In this document: one piece after another, positions 10,393 through 19,016 of the stretch
How positions within the stretch are numbered: position 1 is the stretch's first letter
How the letters are laid out: each line of letters starts with the position of its first letter
From: DASUPK01 sp963848955
GTDB taxonomy: Bacteria > Actinomycetota > Thermoleophilia > Solirubrobacterales > 70-9
Direction of reading: 5' to 3'
Assembly: GCA_963848955.1 (NCBI GenBank)
Contig: CAWKFQ010000024.1
Coordinates: 372,001-436,000, forward strand
Length of the DNA: 64,000 nt
Made by a program: the position numbers and the translations under genes
Notes under the pieces: generated by a model
The model's input: the letters and a program-made list of their open reading frames with translations, nothing else
What the model was told of the DNA's origin: nothing
Databases searched by the model: none

Positions 10393-11739
10393 GTGCCCGA
10401 GGAGCAGGACTGGTCGGCCGATACGGAGGGCAACCTGACCCCGCCTGGTGAGGGATTGAAGCCGCCCACCGACGAGTTCGGGCGGGACGATCCCGCGTCC
10501 CTGGAGCGCGAGCGCCGGCGCCAGGAGCGCGAGGCGCGGCGAGGCAAGTCGCGGCAGGCCCGTCCCGCCGCCGAATCGCCTCAGGCGGCGACCGCCGAGG
10601 CCCCTCGCCCGAAGAGGCGCCCGAAGCCCAAGGAGCCCATCGCGACCCCGCCGCCCCCGGACTCCGGCGGGGACGGCGGAGATCCCACGCCGCCGAGACC
10701 CAGGGGCAGGTACCGACGACGCAGGTTCCTCGCGCTCGGCCTGCTGCTGGTCGGCGTGCTGATCGCCTGGTTTCTGATCGCGTTCTTCCAGCCGCCCCCG
10801 TTCGATCCCGGTGACGGCTCGGGCGAGGCGATCGTCACGGTCCCCGATGGCGCCAGTGCCGGCCAGGTCGCCGACCTGCTCTCAGAGAACGACGTGGTCT
10901 CCAACGGCACGCTCTTCGAGTGGCGCCTGAAGCTGGCGGGCAAGACGGGTCAGATCCTGCCCGGACGCTACGTCCTGGCGCACGACATGAGCTACGCCAA
11001 GGCGATCGACCGCCTGACCAGCGCCGGCGGCAAGATCAACGTGACGATTCCCGAAGGGGAGGACCGCACCCAGATCGCCGCCACGGTCAAGGATCTCGGC
11101 CTGAGCGGCGACTACCTCGCCGCGAGCAAGAGCTTCAAGGGCTTCGATCCGAACCGCTACGGCGCGCAGAATCCGAAGTCGCTCGAGGGCTTCCTGTTCC
11201 CGGCCACCTACGAACTCGATCCGGGTGCGAGCGTCGACCAGCTCGTCTCGCAGCAGCTCCAGGCGTTCCGGCAGAACATCGCCGGCGTGAACCTCTCCTA
11301 CGCGAAGTCGAAGAACCTGACCGTCTACGACGTGCTCACGATCGCTTCGATGATCGACAAGGAGGTGATGGTCCCCTCGGAGCGCCCGCTGGTGGCCGCC
11401 GTGATCTACAACCGGCTCCACCGCGGCATGCCGCTCGGCATCGACGCGACGACCCGGTTCGAGTTCCACAACTACACCGGCGAGATCACCCAGTCGCAGC
11501 TGCAGTCCCCCTCGCCGTACAACACGCGAACTCACGCCGGCCTGCCGCCGACGCCGATTGGGAACCCGGGCCTCGCGGCGATCCAGGCGGCCGCCCATCC
11601 AGCGAAGGTCAACTACCTCTTCTACGTGGTGAACGGGGACGGCAGCGGCCACCACTGCTTCACGGCCAGCGAGCAGGAGTTCAACCAGCTCGTCGCCGCC
11701 TCGAACTCGGGTCGCGCGACCCCGAACTGCCGGAGCTGA
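10393..11739 (+). CDS. mltG: Endolytic murein transglycosylase MltG
   Basis: Cleaves nascent peptidoglycan glycan strands at the outer face of the membrane (YceG-like, 448 aa). The cytoplasmic N-terminus of about 110 residues is charged and Pro-rich. A single TM helix lies at about 111-133 (RFLALGLLLVGVLIAWFLIA), followed by the LysM-like and catalytic regions. The catalytic Glu is probably Glu324 in ASMIDKEV, which aligns with the family ASIVEKE motif. YNRLHRGMPLGIDATT is also typical. GTG start directly after the ruvX stop. Confidence 0.94.
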   Translation: MPEEQDWSADTEGNLTPPGEGLKPPTDEFGRDDPASLERERRRQEREARRGKSRQARPAAESPQAATAEAPRPKRRPKPKEPIATPPPPDSGGDGGDPTPPRPRGRYRRRRFLALGLLLVGVLIAWFLIAFFQPPPFDPGDGSGEAIVTVPDGASAGQVADLLSENDVVSNGTLFEWRLKLAGKTGQILPGRYVLAHDMSYAKAIDRLTSAGGKINVTIPEGEDRTQIAATVKDLGLSGDYLAASKSFKGFDPNRYGAQNPKSLEGFLFPATYELDPGASVDQLVSQQLQAFRQNIAGVNLSYAKSKNLTVYDVLTIASMIDKEVMVPSERPLVAAVIYNRLHRGMPLGIDATTRFEFHNYTGEITQSQLQSPSPYNTRTHAGLPPTPIGNPGLAAIQAAAHPAKVNYLFYVVNGDGSGHHCFTASEQEFNQLVAASNSGRATPNCRS

Positions 11740-11749
11740 CGGCTCGGGG

Positions 11750-12586
11750 ATGAAGCGCCTCGCGGTGCTTGGGCACCCGGTATCGCACTCTCGCTCTCCG
11801 GCGATGCAGAACGCCGCCCTCGAGGCGCTCGGTCTCGGGGACGAGTGGAGCTACGAGGCGATCGACATCGAGCCCGCGGAATTCGCCGTGCGCACCACGG
11901 AGCTCCCCGCGCAGGGCTTCGTCGGCGCCAACGTCACCATCCCGCACAAGGAGGCCGCGCTCGCGCTCGCCGACGAGGCCTCCGAGGCTGCCCAGCAGAT
12001 CGGCGCCGCCAACACCCTCAGCTTCAGGGACGCCGCCATTCGCGCGGACAACACGGATGCTTCCGGCCTGCTCGCCGCGCTCCCGGGGCCGGTGGAGGGG
12101 CGCTCGGCCCTGGTCCTGGGCGCGGGCGGCTCGGCTCGGGCGGCGGTCTGGGCGCTCGCGGGGGAGGGAGCCTCGGTCTCCCTCTGGAACAGGACCCCGG
12201 AGCGCGCCGACGCCCTCGTCCGCGATCTCGCCCATGCCGGCGCCCTCACTCCCGCCGAGGGCCGTCTCAGGGCCGTCACGGGGAAGCAGGTGCGCGCCAA
12301 CGGCTACGAGCTGTTCGTCAACTGCACCGCGATCGGGATGCGCGACGAGGACCCGTTCGAGCAGCTGCCGCTCGACCCCCAGCGCTTCAACGATCGAACC
12401 GTTGTCGTCGATCTCGTCTATGCCGGCTCCGAGAGCCGGCTCGTGCACGAGGCGCGCGCCCGCGGCGCCACAGTCGTTGAGGGCCTCGAGGTCCTCGTCC
12501 GGCAGGGTGGCGAGTCACTGAGCATCTGGACGGGAATGGATCCACCCCTCGACGTGATGCGAAAGGCTGCGAGAGAACGCACCTGA
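11750..12586 (+). CDS. aroE: Shikimate dehydrogenase (NADP+)
   Basis: Reduces 3-dehydroshikimate to shikimate. The 278-aa protein has the substrate site SHSRSP, the catalytic Lys in NVTIPHKEA, the Asp in ADNTDASG, and the dinucleotide-binding GAGGSARAAV followed by NRTPERA. It lies ten bases after mltG. This and the three aro genes below cover shikimate-pathway steps two to five plus chorismate synthase. No aroA or DAHP synthase gene is in the window. Confidence 0.96.
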   Translation: MKRLAVLGHPVSHSRSPAMQNAALEALGLGDEWSYEAIDIEPAEFAVRTTELPAQGFVGANVTIPHKEAALALADEASEAAQQIGAANTLSFRDAAIRADNTDASGLLAALPGPVEGRSALVLGAGGSARAAVWALAGEGASVSLWNRTPERADALVRDLAHAGALTPAEGRLRAVTGKQVRANGYELFVNCTAIGMRDEDPFEQLPLDPQRFNDRTVVVDLVYAGSESRLVHEARARGATVVEGLEVLVRQGGESLSIWTGMDPPLDVMRKAARERT

Positions 12587-12608
12587 TGCAATTGCTAACT
12601 TTTCGTTA

Positions 12609-13616
12609 GTGCCGAAGCTCAAGCTGATCTCCGACGGGGTCGCCGACGCCGCGCGGGTACCGCGTCCAGAGGGCCTGCCCGATGCGGACGCCTTCGACGC
12701 CTACTCCCGGACGGTGTCCGGAGTGGCCGAGCGGGTGACGCCATCGGTCGCGCACCTGGCTGTCTCCCGGCGCACCCGTCGCGGACGAGCCGAGGGCGCC
12801 GGCAGCGGGGTCGCGATCTCTTCGGACGGCTTCATGCTGACCTCGGCCCACGTCGTGGCCGGCGGCAGCGGCCTGAGTGCCACCTTCTCCGACGGGCGCG
12901 AGCTGAGCGCGGAGGTGGTCGGATCGGATGCGCTTTCCGACCTGGCCGTGGTCCGTGTCGACGCCCGCGACCTGGCGCCCGCCCAGCTGGGCGACGCCGA
13001 CGACCTGCGCGTCGGCCAGCTCGTCGTCGCGATCGGCAGCCCGATGGGACTGGCCGGCACCGTGACTGCCGGCGTCGTGTCGGCCCTCGGGCGATCGCTC
13101 CCGACCCAGTCGGGCTCGGCCGGGCGTCTGGTGGAGAACGTGATCCAGACCGACGCTGCGCTCAACCCCGGCAACTCGGGCGGGGCGTTGGCCGACGGTC
13201 TCGGCCGGGTCGTCGGGATCAACACGGCGGTCGCCGGCATCGGGCTCGGCCTCGCCGTCCCGATCAACGACGCGACCCGGAGGATCATCTCGTCGCTGAT
13301 GAAGGAGGGACGGGTCCGCCGTGCCTACATCGGGATCGTCGGCGGGTCGCGGCCGCTTCCGCCCAGGATCGCCACTCGTATAGGTCGCGAGAAGGGGATC
13401 GAGGTCGTCGAGGTCGTGACGGGCAGCCCGGCCGGCCGGGCCGGACTTCGTGCCGAGGACCTGATCGTGGCCGTGGACGGTGAGCCGATGGGCGATGTGG
13501 GCGATCTTCAGCGACTGATGGTCGCGGAGCGGATCGGGCAGGGGATCGAGGTCGAGGTCGTCCGCGAGGGAGCCCTGATCAAGCTTGATCTGACCCCGCG
13601 GGAGCTCGAGACTTAG
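12609..13616 (+). CDS. HtrA-like trypsin-type serine protease with PDZ domain
   Basis: 335 aa. The protease domain has the triad His in TSAHVV, Asp in SDLAVV and Ser in NPGNSGGAL, followed by a C-terminal PDZ domain (about residues 245-325; GIEVVEVVTGSPAGRAGLRA). Unlike typical DegP/HtrA proteins it has no signal peptide or TM segment, so it may be cytoplasmic unless the start is further upstream. The GTG start is preceded by a short inverted repeat, CTAAC-TTTTC-GTTAG at 12595-12609, and no clear Shine-Dalgarno site. Substrates are unknown. Confidence 0.9.
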   Translation: MPKLKLISDGVADAARVPRPEGLPDADAFDAYSRTVSGVAERVTPSVAHLAVSRRTRRGRAEGAGSGVAISSDGFMLTSAHVVAGGSGLSATFSDGRELSAEVVGSDALSDLAVVRVDARDLAPAQLGDADDLRVGQLVVAIGSPMGLAGTVTAGVVSALGRSLPTQSGSAGRLVENVIQTDAALNPGNSGGALADGLGRVVGINTAVAGIGLGLAVPINDATRRIISSLMKEGRVRRAYIGIVGGSRPLPPRIATRIGREKGIEVVEVVTGSPAGRAGLRAEDLIVAVDGEPMGDVGDLQRLMVAERIGQGIEVEVVREGALIKLDLTPRELET

Positions 13617-14100
13617 AGCGCTTCCCCTTCTTCTCCTTCTTCCCGTTCTTCCCCTTCTTGGCGCCCTTCCCGGTCCCGGCGGGAGCCACCACCTCGATCT
13701 GGCCGGCGGGCTTGCCAGAGTCGGCAAAGAGGATTCCGAACGTCCCCGGGGTGTCCGGGAGCAGCTCGAACCGCGCGGGTGCATCGGGCGAGGCGAAGCC
13801 CAGCAGGCCGAACTCGGGGATTTCGATCTCGGCCGGAAAGCGGGAGCGGACCAGCAGCCTGAGCTGATCGCCGACGTGGATCGGAGAGACGACGGGGAAC
13901 TTCTTGCCGCCGACGGTGATCTTCGTCGGGCGGAGGAAGGCGGGATTCGGGGTGGCCGACGGCGCGGTGGTCGTCGCCTGCGTCGTGGTCGTGCCCGTCG
14001 TGCCGCCCTCGTTCAGCGTTCGCTGGGGCACCAGCGCCGCCGCCAGGGTCGAGAGCCCCAGCAGGACGAGCAGCACGATCAGCAGGCGTCGCGCTGCCAC
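13579..14100 (-). CDS. Unrecognised exported protein with Lys-rich tail
   Basis: 173 aa, start GTG on the minus strand. An N-terminal hydrophobic signal or anchor (RRLLIVLLVLLGLSTLAAAL) is followed by a Thr-rich linker (about residues 32-50), a compact domain of about 90 residues without Cys (ITVGGKKFPVVSPIHVGDQL) and a strongly basic Lys/Gly tail (about 145-170). I recognise no family. Its 3' end overlaps the convergent protease gene by 38 bases, so the basic tail is encoded opposite the protease C-terminus. It may be a real export product, but the tail composition could partly reflect the overlap. Confidence 0.6.
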   Translation of the reverse strand: MAARRLLIVLLVLLGLSTLAAALVPQRTLNEGGTTGTTTTQATTTAPSATPNPAFLRPTKITVGGKKFPVVSPIHVGDQLRLLVRSRFPAEIEIPEFGLLGFASPDAPARFELLPDTPGTFGILFADSGKPAGQIEVVAPAGTGKGAKKGKNGKKEKKGKRSKSRAPAGSDQA

Positions 14101-14144
14101 GGTTACACGGGGGAGAGGTCGGGCGCCACGGCGCTCTCAACGAT

Positions 14145-14741
14145 ATGGCCGCAGCGCTCCTCGACGCCTCGCTCGTCGTGATGCTCGGTGTCGTTACGGT
14201 CAGCGACCTGCGCACCAGGCTGGTGCCCGACGGGCCCCTCTTCGCCAGCCTGGCGCTCGCGCTCGGGCTGTATGGGCTGTTCGCTCCCAGTCAGCTGCCG
14301 GAACGGCTCGCCGCCGGCGCCGCGGCTGCGGGCTTTCTGCTCGCCGCCGCCCTGATCCGCCCGGATGGCATGGGGCTCGGCGACGTCAAGCTGGCGGGAG
14401 TGCTCGGCGTCTATCTCGGCGCCGCCGTCGTCGAGGCGATGGTGGTGGCCTTCGCCGCCGGGTCCGTGGTCGGCCTGGCCCTCATCGCCCGGCACGGCTG
14501 GGCGGCCCGCAGCCGCACCATCGCGTTCGCCCCCTGCCTCGCCCTCGGCGGGCTGGTTGCGATGGCACTTCGCTCTAGGCCGCGCAACCGCCTGACCGTG
14601 GCCGCCGCGCCCCGCCACTTACGCTGGCGGCGTGACTTTGAGGTTCACGACAGCGGGCGAATCGCACGGCCCCGGGCTGGTCGCGATCGTCGAGGGCATG
14701 CCTGCCGGGCTCGAGCTCGATCGGGCGGCTCTCGATCGTGA
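14145..14741 (+). CDS. A24-family prepilin-type peptidase, short form
   Basis: Integral-membrane aspartyl peptidase (TadV/CpaA-like) that would trim type IV pilin-like leader peptides. Both catalytic Asp contexts are present: SDLRTRLVPD and GMGLGDVKLAG. There are about six hydrophobic segments and no N-methylase domain. The recognisable protein ends near 14580. The open frame then runs about 110 bases into aroC with Arg-rich residues unlike the family, so the true stop may be missing because of an indel. No pilin or Tad genes are nearby. Confidence 0.75.
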   Translation: MAAALLDASLVVMLGVVTVSDLRTRLVPDGPLFASLALALGLYGLFAPSQLPERLAAGAAAAGFLLAAALIRPDGMGLGDVKLAGVLGVYLGAAVVEAMVVAFAAGSVVGLALIARHGWAARSRTIAFAPCLALGGLVAMALRSRPRNRLTVAAAPRHLRWRRDFEVHDSGRIARPRAGRDRRGHACRARARSGGSRS

Positions 14742-15795
14742 GATGGCGCGCCGCCAGCTCGGTCACGGGCGCGGCGGGCGGATGAAGATCGAGAGCGATA
14801 CCGTCGAGATCCGCTCGGGCGTCAGGCACGGGCGCACGCTCGGCAGCCCGATCGCCGTGCTGGTCGCGAACCGCGACTACCCGAACTGGGACGAGCGGAT
14901 GAACCCGTGGCCGGTGGACGCGGAGGTGGAGGAGACCCACCTGCCCCGGCCGGGGCATGCCGATCTCGCGGGCCTGCAGAAGTTCGGGTTCACCGACGTC
15001 CGCAACGTGCTCGAGCGCGCCAGCGCCCGGGAGACCGCTGCCCGGGTGGCGGCGGGCTCGATAGCCAAGGGCTTCCTCGATGCCGTCGGAGTCCAGGTCT
15101 ACAGCCACGTGATCCAGATCGCCTCGGTGAGCACGCCGCAGCGCGACGACCTCTCCCCAGAGGACTTCGAGGGCGTCGACGACTCGCCGGTGCGCAACCT
15201 CGACCCGGACGTCTCGCAGGCGATGGTTGAGGAGATCGACCGCCTGCGGAAGGAGAACGAGTCGCTCGGCGGCAAGTTCGAGGTCCGCGCCTTCGGGCTC
15301 GTCCCGGGCATCGGCTCGCACGTCTCCTGGAGCGAGAAGCTCGACGGGCGGCTGGCGCAGGCGGTCTGCTCGATCCAGTCGGTAAAGGGCGTCTCGCTGG
15401 GCGAGGCCTGGGACGTCGCCGGGAGGCCGGGCTCGGAGGCCCACGACGAGATCTTCTGGTCCGAGGATCGCGGCTGGTACCGCGAGACCAACCGGGCCGG
15501 GGGCCTGGAGGGCGGGATGACCAACGGCGAGCCGCTCGTGGTGCAGGCGGCGATCAAGCCGATCTCCACGATGACGCAGCCGCTCCGCTCGGTCGACACG
15601 GAGACCAAGGAGCCCGCGCAGGCGATGCGCGAGCGGACGGACTCCACGGTTGTCCCCGCCGCGGCCGTCGTCGCCGAGTCGATGGTGGCTTTGGTCGTCG
15701 CCGCGGCCTACCGCGAGAAGTTCGGGGGAGACCACATCGACGACGTGCTCTCGGCGCTCTCGGCATACAAGGAGCGCATCGGATGGCGCCGGTAG
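14632..15795 (+). CDS. aroC: Chorismate synthase
   Basis: Converts 5-enolpyruvylshikimate-3-phosphate to chorismate using reduced FMN. 387 aa, family length. Signatures: AGESHGPGLVAIVEGMPAG at the N-terminus, GHGRGGRMKIE, HLPRPGHADLAG and the SARETAARVAAGSIAK region. GTG start. The stop overlaps the aroKB ATG by 13 bases, implying coupled translation. Confidence 0.97.
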   Translation: MTLRFTTAGESHGPGLVAIVEGMPAGLELDRAALDREMARRQLGHGRGGRMKIESDTVEIRSGVRHGRTLGSPIAVLVANRDYPNWDERMNPWPVDAEVEETHLPRPGHADLAGLQKFGFTDVRNVLERASARETAARVAAGSIAKGFLDAVGVQVYSHVIQIASVSTPQRDDLSPEDFEGVDDSPVRNLDPDVSQAMVEEIDRLRKENESLGGKFEVRAFGLVPGIGSHVSWSEKLDGRLAQAVCSIQSVKGVSLGEAWDVAGRPGSEAHDEIFWSEDRGWYRETNRAGGLEGGMTNGEPLVVQAAIKPISTMTQPLRSVDTETKEPAQAMRERTDSTVVPAAAVVAESMVALVVAAAYREKFGGDHIDDVLSALSAYKERIGWRR

Positions 15796-17360
15796 CCCAT
15801 CACGGGCTCGTCTTCATCGGCTTCATGGGGGCGGGCAAGTCGCGGGCGGCGCAGGCCGTCGCCGAGCGGCTCGGGCTCGGCCTGATCGACACCGACGAGC
15901 TGCTCGAGGGGGAGTTCGGCGAGCCGATCGAGTCGTTCTTCGAGCGCGAGGGAGAGCAGGAGTTCCGGCATCGCGAGGAGCGCCTCGTCGTCTCGGTCCT
16001 CGACGCCCTCGCGGCGCAGGTGGGCGGCCCGTCCTCGGTGGTGTCCCTGGGCGGCGGCGCGGTCGAGAGGGTCGCGGTGCAGCGGGCGCTGGCCCAGCAC
16101 CTGCCCGTCTGGTGCGACGTCGAGGAGGAGGTCGCATGGGAGCGCGTCTCGGGGTCCGGGCGCCCCCTTGCCCGGGATCGCGAGGAGTTCTCCCGGCTCT
16201 TCGCCGCCCGGCGCCCGACCTACGAGAGGCTCGCCCGGGCGATCCTGCCGTCGGAGGCGAGTATCGCGGCCGAGGGGGCCGCCCCCTGGCTCGCCGCCAT
16301 GCAGAGCGAGCCCAGCGTCCGCATGGCGTGGGCACAGTCCGAGAGCGGTGCCTATCCGGCGATGGTCGGCGAGGGAGCGGTCGGGCTGCTCGACGACGCC
16401 CGCGAGGCCTTGCCGGCGCAACTGCCGGCGCGCACCTTCTGCGTCGCCGATCCCGGCGCGCTCGAGCATCACGCTCGCCTGCTTCCACGGCGCGAGACGA
16501 CGATCGAGGTCGAGGGGGCCGAGTCATCGAAGACGATCTCCGAGGCAGAGCGTGTGCTGCGCGAGCTGGCCGAGGCAGGCGCCCGGCGCGACGATTGCGT
16601 GCTCGCCTTCGGCGGCGGCGTGGTCGGGGACCTGGCCGGGTTCTGCGCCGCCACCTACCAGCGCGGCATTCCATTCGTTCAGGCCCCGACCACGCTGGTG
16701 GCTCAGGTGGACTCGGCATATGGCGGCAAGACGGGCGTGGATCTTCCTGATGCCAAGAACTACGTCGGTGCCTACCACCAGCCGATCGCTGTCCTCGCCG
16801 ATCCAGCAGTGCTGGCGACGCTGCCCGCCGAGGAGCTCGCGGCCGGATTCGTCGAGGTCGTGAAGACCGGGTTGATCGCCGGCGACCCCCTCTGGGAGCG
16901 CGTGGGGGAGGTCGACGCGCTGGATCCCGCCACCCTCGGCGACCTGATCTTCGAGTGCGCACGGACGAAGATCGCGATCGTGGCCGAGGACGAGCGCGAC
17001 TCCGGCCGGCGCGCAGTACTCAACCTGGGCCACACAGTGGGGCACGCGATCGAGACAGCGACGGGGTACTCGCGCTATCGGCACGGTGAGGCGGTCGGCC
17101 TCGGCCTTCTGGCAGCCCTGCGCCTCTCGGGCGCCGATGACCTCCGCACCGAGGTCGAGGGGCTGCTCGCCTCCCATGGCCTGCCCGTCTCCCTCGACTC
17201 GGCGGTCTCGGTCGACGACGTCGTCGAGGCGATCGGCCGCGACAAGAAGCGGACAAGCGAGGGCCTCGGCTTCGTGCTCATCGAGCGGCCCGGAGAGCCG
17301 CGCTGGGGAGAGTCGGTGGACCCCAATAGGGTCCGCGCGGCCGTGGAGGAGCTCCGGTGA
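15783..17360 (+). CDS. aroKB: Bifunctional shikimate kinase / 3-dehydroquinate synthase
   Basis: One 525-aa polypeptide carries two shikimate-pathway enzymes. Residues 1 to about 165 are shikimate kinase (P-loop GFMGAGKSRAA, shikimate-binding DTDELLE and GGGAV). From about 185 on is 3-dehydroquinate synthase (NAD-binding GGGVVGDLAGFCAATYQRG, then PTTLVAQVDSAYGGKTGVDLP, and metal ligands in LNLGHTVGHAIE and RHGEAVGLG). The domains are joined by a short linker with no frame break. It performs steps two and five of the pathway and sits between aroC and aroQ. Confidence 0.96.
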   Translation: MAPVAHHGLVFIGFMGAGKSRAAQAVAERLGLGLIDTDELLEGEFGEPIESFFEREGEQEFRHREERLVVSVLDALAAQVGGPSSVVSLGGGAVERVAVQRALAQHLPVWCDVEEEVAWERVSGSGRPLARDREEFSRLFAARRPTYERLARAILPSEASIAAEGAAPWLAAMQSEPSVRMAWAQSESGAYPAMVGEGAVGLLDDAREALPAQLPARTFCVADPGALEHHARLLPRRETTIEVEGAESSKTISEAERVLRELAEAGARRDDCVLAFGGGVVGDLAGFCAATYQRGIPFVQAPTTLVAQVDSAYGGKTGVDLPDAKNYVGAYHQPIAVLADPAVLATLPAEELAAGFVEVVKTGLIAGDPLWERVGEVDALDPATLGDLIFECARTKIAIVAEDERDSGRRAVLNLGHTVGHAIETATGYSRYRHGEAVGLGLLAALRLSGADDLRTEVEGLLASHGLPVSLDSAVSVDDVVEAIGRDKKRTSEGLGFVLIERPGEPRWGESVDPNRVRAAVEELR

Positions 17361-17815
17361 GCCCGACGACCCGCAACCGCGTCGAGGTGCTGCACGGGGT
17401 CAACCTCGACATGCTCGGCAGCCGCGACAAGGACATCTACGGCGACTTCACCCTGCCGGAGCTGGAGGTGAGGATCAAGCGATTCGCCCGTGACCTGGAG
17501 CTTGAGGCCTTCTTCTTCCAGACGAACTCGGAGGGCGAGTTCGTCGAGCACCTGCACCGGCTGCCGGATATCGCCGACGCCGCGATCGTCAACGCCGGCG
17601 CCTGGACCCACTACTCGTGGGCGATCCGCGATGCTCTCGATCTGACCGGGATCCCGACCGTGGAAGTCCACCTCTCCGACATCAGCAAGCGCGAGGAGTG
17701 GCGCCGCCATTCCGTGTTCGAGGGCCTGGAAGTCGTAGTCGGCCAGGTCTACGGCAAGGGACCGGACGGCTACCACGAGGCCCTGGAGCTGATCGCGAAG
17801 AGGTTGGGCGTATGA
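17357..17815 (+). CDS. aroQ: Type II 3-dehydroquinate dehydratase
   Basis: Dehydrates 3-dehydroquinate to 3-dehydroshikimate (152 aa). The family motifs are present: GVNLDMLGSRD at the N-terminus (normally GPNLNLLG, so somewhat divergent), QTNSEGEFVEHLH with the catalytic His region, and NAGAWTHYSWAIRDAL, followed by EVHLSDISKREEWR. The usual active-site Tyr of the flexible loop is probably the Tyr in DIYGDFTL. GTG start overlapping aroKB by four bases. Confidence 0.94.
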   Translation: MSPTTRNRVEVLHGVNLDMLGSRDKDIYGDFTLPELEVRIKRFARDLELEAFFFQTNSEGEFVEHLHRLPDIADAAIVNAGAWTHYSWAIRDALDLTGIPTVEVHLSDISKREEWRRHSVFEGLEVVVGQVYGKGPDGYHEALELIAKRLGV

Positions 17816-18870
17816 GCAGGGCCGACCGCCTGGTCGAGCTGATCGCCGAACGCGAGCTCGATCAGCTCTTCGTCTCCGACCTGACGAACGTCCGCTACCT
17901 CTCCGGCTTCACGGGGACGAATGGCGCCTGCCTGGTCGGCCGCGAGGAGAGGATCTTCTTCACCGATTTCCGCTACACGGAGCGCGCCGAGCGCGAGGTG
18001 GGGGAGGAGTGGGAGCGACCCGAGGCCGAGCGCGAGCTGGTGCCCCAGATCGCGGCTCGAATGCGCGGGAGGGTCGGCTTCGAGGACGCCAAGCTGAGCG
18101 TGCGGCAGCTCGCCCGCCTGGAGGCCGCGGTCGGGGAGGACGTCGACCTGGTCCCGGCGGGCGACCTCGTCGAGAGGCTTCGCGCCGTGAAGGAGCCGGA
18201 GGAGATCGAGCGGATGGCCGCCGCGTCCGAGCTCGCCGACGGGGTCTTCCAATGGACGATCGAGCGGGGCCTCGCCGGGCACACCGAGAGGGACGTCGCC
18301 CGCGCCTGCGAGGCGAGGATCCGCGAGCTCGGCGCGGAGCCCTCCTTTCCGCCGATCATCGCGGCCGGCGAGAACGGCGCCCTGCCGCATGCGGAGCCCG
18401 GCGACCGAGAGATCGGCCCGGGAGAGCTGGTGGTCTTCGACATGGGCGCGGAGCTCGACGGCTACTGCTCTGACGGCACCCGGACGTTCGCGACCGGCGA
18501 TCCCGGGGAGGAGGCGCGTGAGGTCTACGACGTCGTGCTCGCCGCGCAGCTGGCCGCGCTCGCCGCGATCCGCGTCGGCGCCTCGGGCAAGGAGATCGAT
18601 GCCGTGGCGCGCGAGATGATCGCCGAGGCGGGGCACGGGGACCATTTCGGGCACGGCCTCGGCCATGGAGTGGGGCTCGAGGTCCACGAGAGTCCCCGGC
18701 TCGCGACCACCTCCGAGGACGAGCTGCGCGAGGGCAACGTCGTCACGGTCGAGCCCGGGATCTACCTCCCTGGCCGCTTCGGCGTTCGGATCGAGGACCT
18801 GGTGGTGGTGACGGGTGACGGGTATCGCAACCTGAGCGGCACCTCGAAGGAGCTCACGGTCCTCGACTGA
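17812..18870 (+). CDS. Xaa-Pro aminopeptidase (M24B)
   Basis: Removes N-terminal residues preceding proline (352 aa). An N-terminal creatinase-like domain of about 125 residues precedes the pita-bread catalytic domain. The dinuclear metal ligands are visible: Asp in VFDMGAELDGYCSDGTR, His in GHGLGHGVGLEVHE, Glu in VEPGIYLPG and Glu in RIEDLVVV. The ATG overlaps the aroQ stop (ATGA). In most relatives efp follows directly. Here a 3.3-kb block intervenes. Confidence 0.94.
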   Translation: MSRADRLVELIAERELDQLFVSDLTNVRYLSGFTGTNGACLVGREERIFFTDFRYTERAEREVGEEWERPEAERELVPQIAARMRGRVGFEDAKLSVRQLARLEAAVGEDVDLVPAGDLVERLRAVKEPEEIERMAAASELADGVFQWTIERGLAGHTERDVARACEARIRELGAEPSFPPIIAAGENGALPHAEPGDREIGPGELVVFDMGAELDGYCSDGTRTFATGDPGEEAREVYDVVLAAQLAALAAIRVGASGKEIDAVAREMIAEAGHGDHFGHGLGHGVGLEVHESPRLATTSEDELREGNVVTVEPGIYLPGRFGVRIEDLVVVTGDGYRNLSGTSKELTVLD

Positions 18871-18929
18871 GGGTCAGCCGCGTCCAGGGGGCCGTCGCAG
18901 ATGGTGCAGCGAGCGACTCCGACGTATGA

Positions 18930-19016
18930 CGTCGCCGCGTATTGCTCTACACCTATTACTGCTCGGTGCCCGGTCATCGTCAGGCCGGCATGCAGGGAAC
19001 GCTGACGGTCAAGTGA
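18930..19016 (+). pseudogene. 3' remnant of a blue-copper (cupredoxin) gene
   Basis: An open stretch after a TGA at 18927 encodes YYCSVPGHRQAGMQGTLTV and a Lys before TGA 19014-19016. This is the C-terminal copper-ligand loop of a cupredoxin (Cys, His, Met in C-x4-H-x4-M spacing). No start or upstream beta-sheet region with the first His is visible between pepQ and this point, so only the gene end survives. It overlaps the end of the antisense antiporter ORF by 37 bases. Confidence 0.65.
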
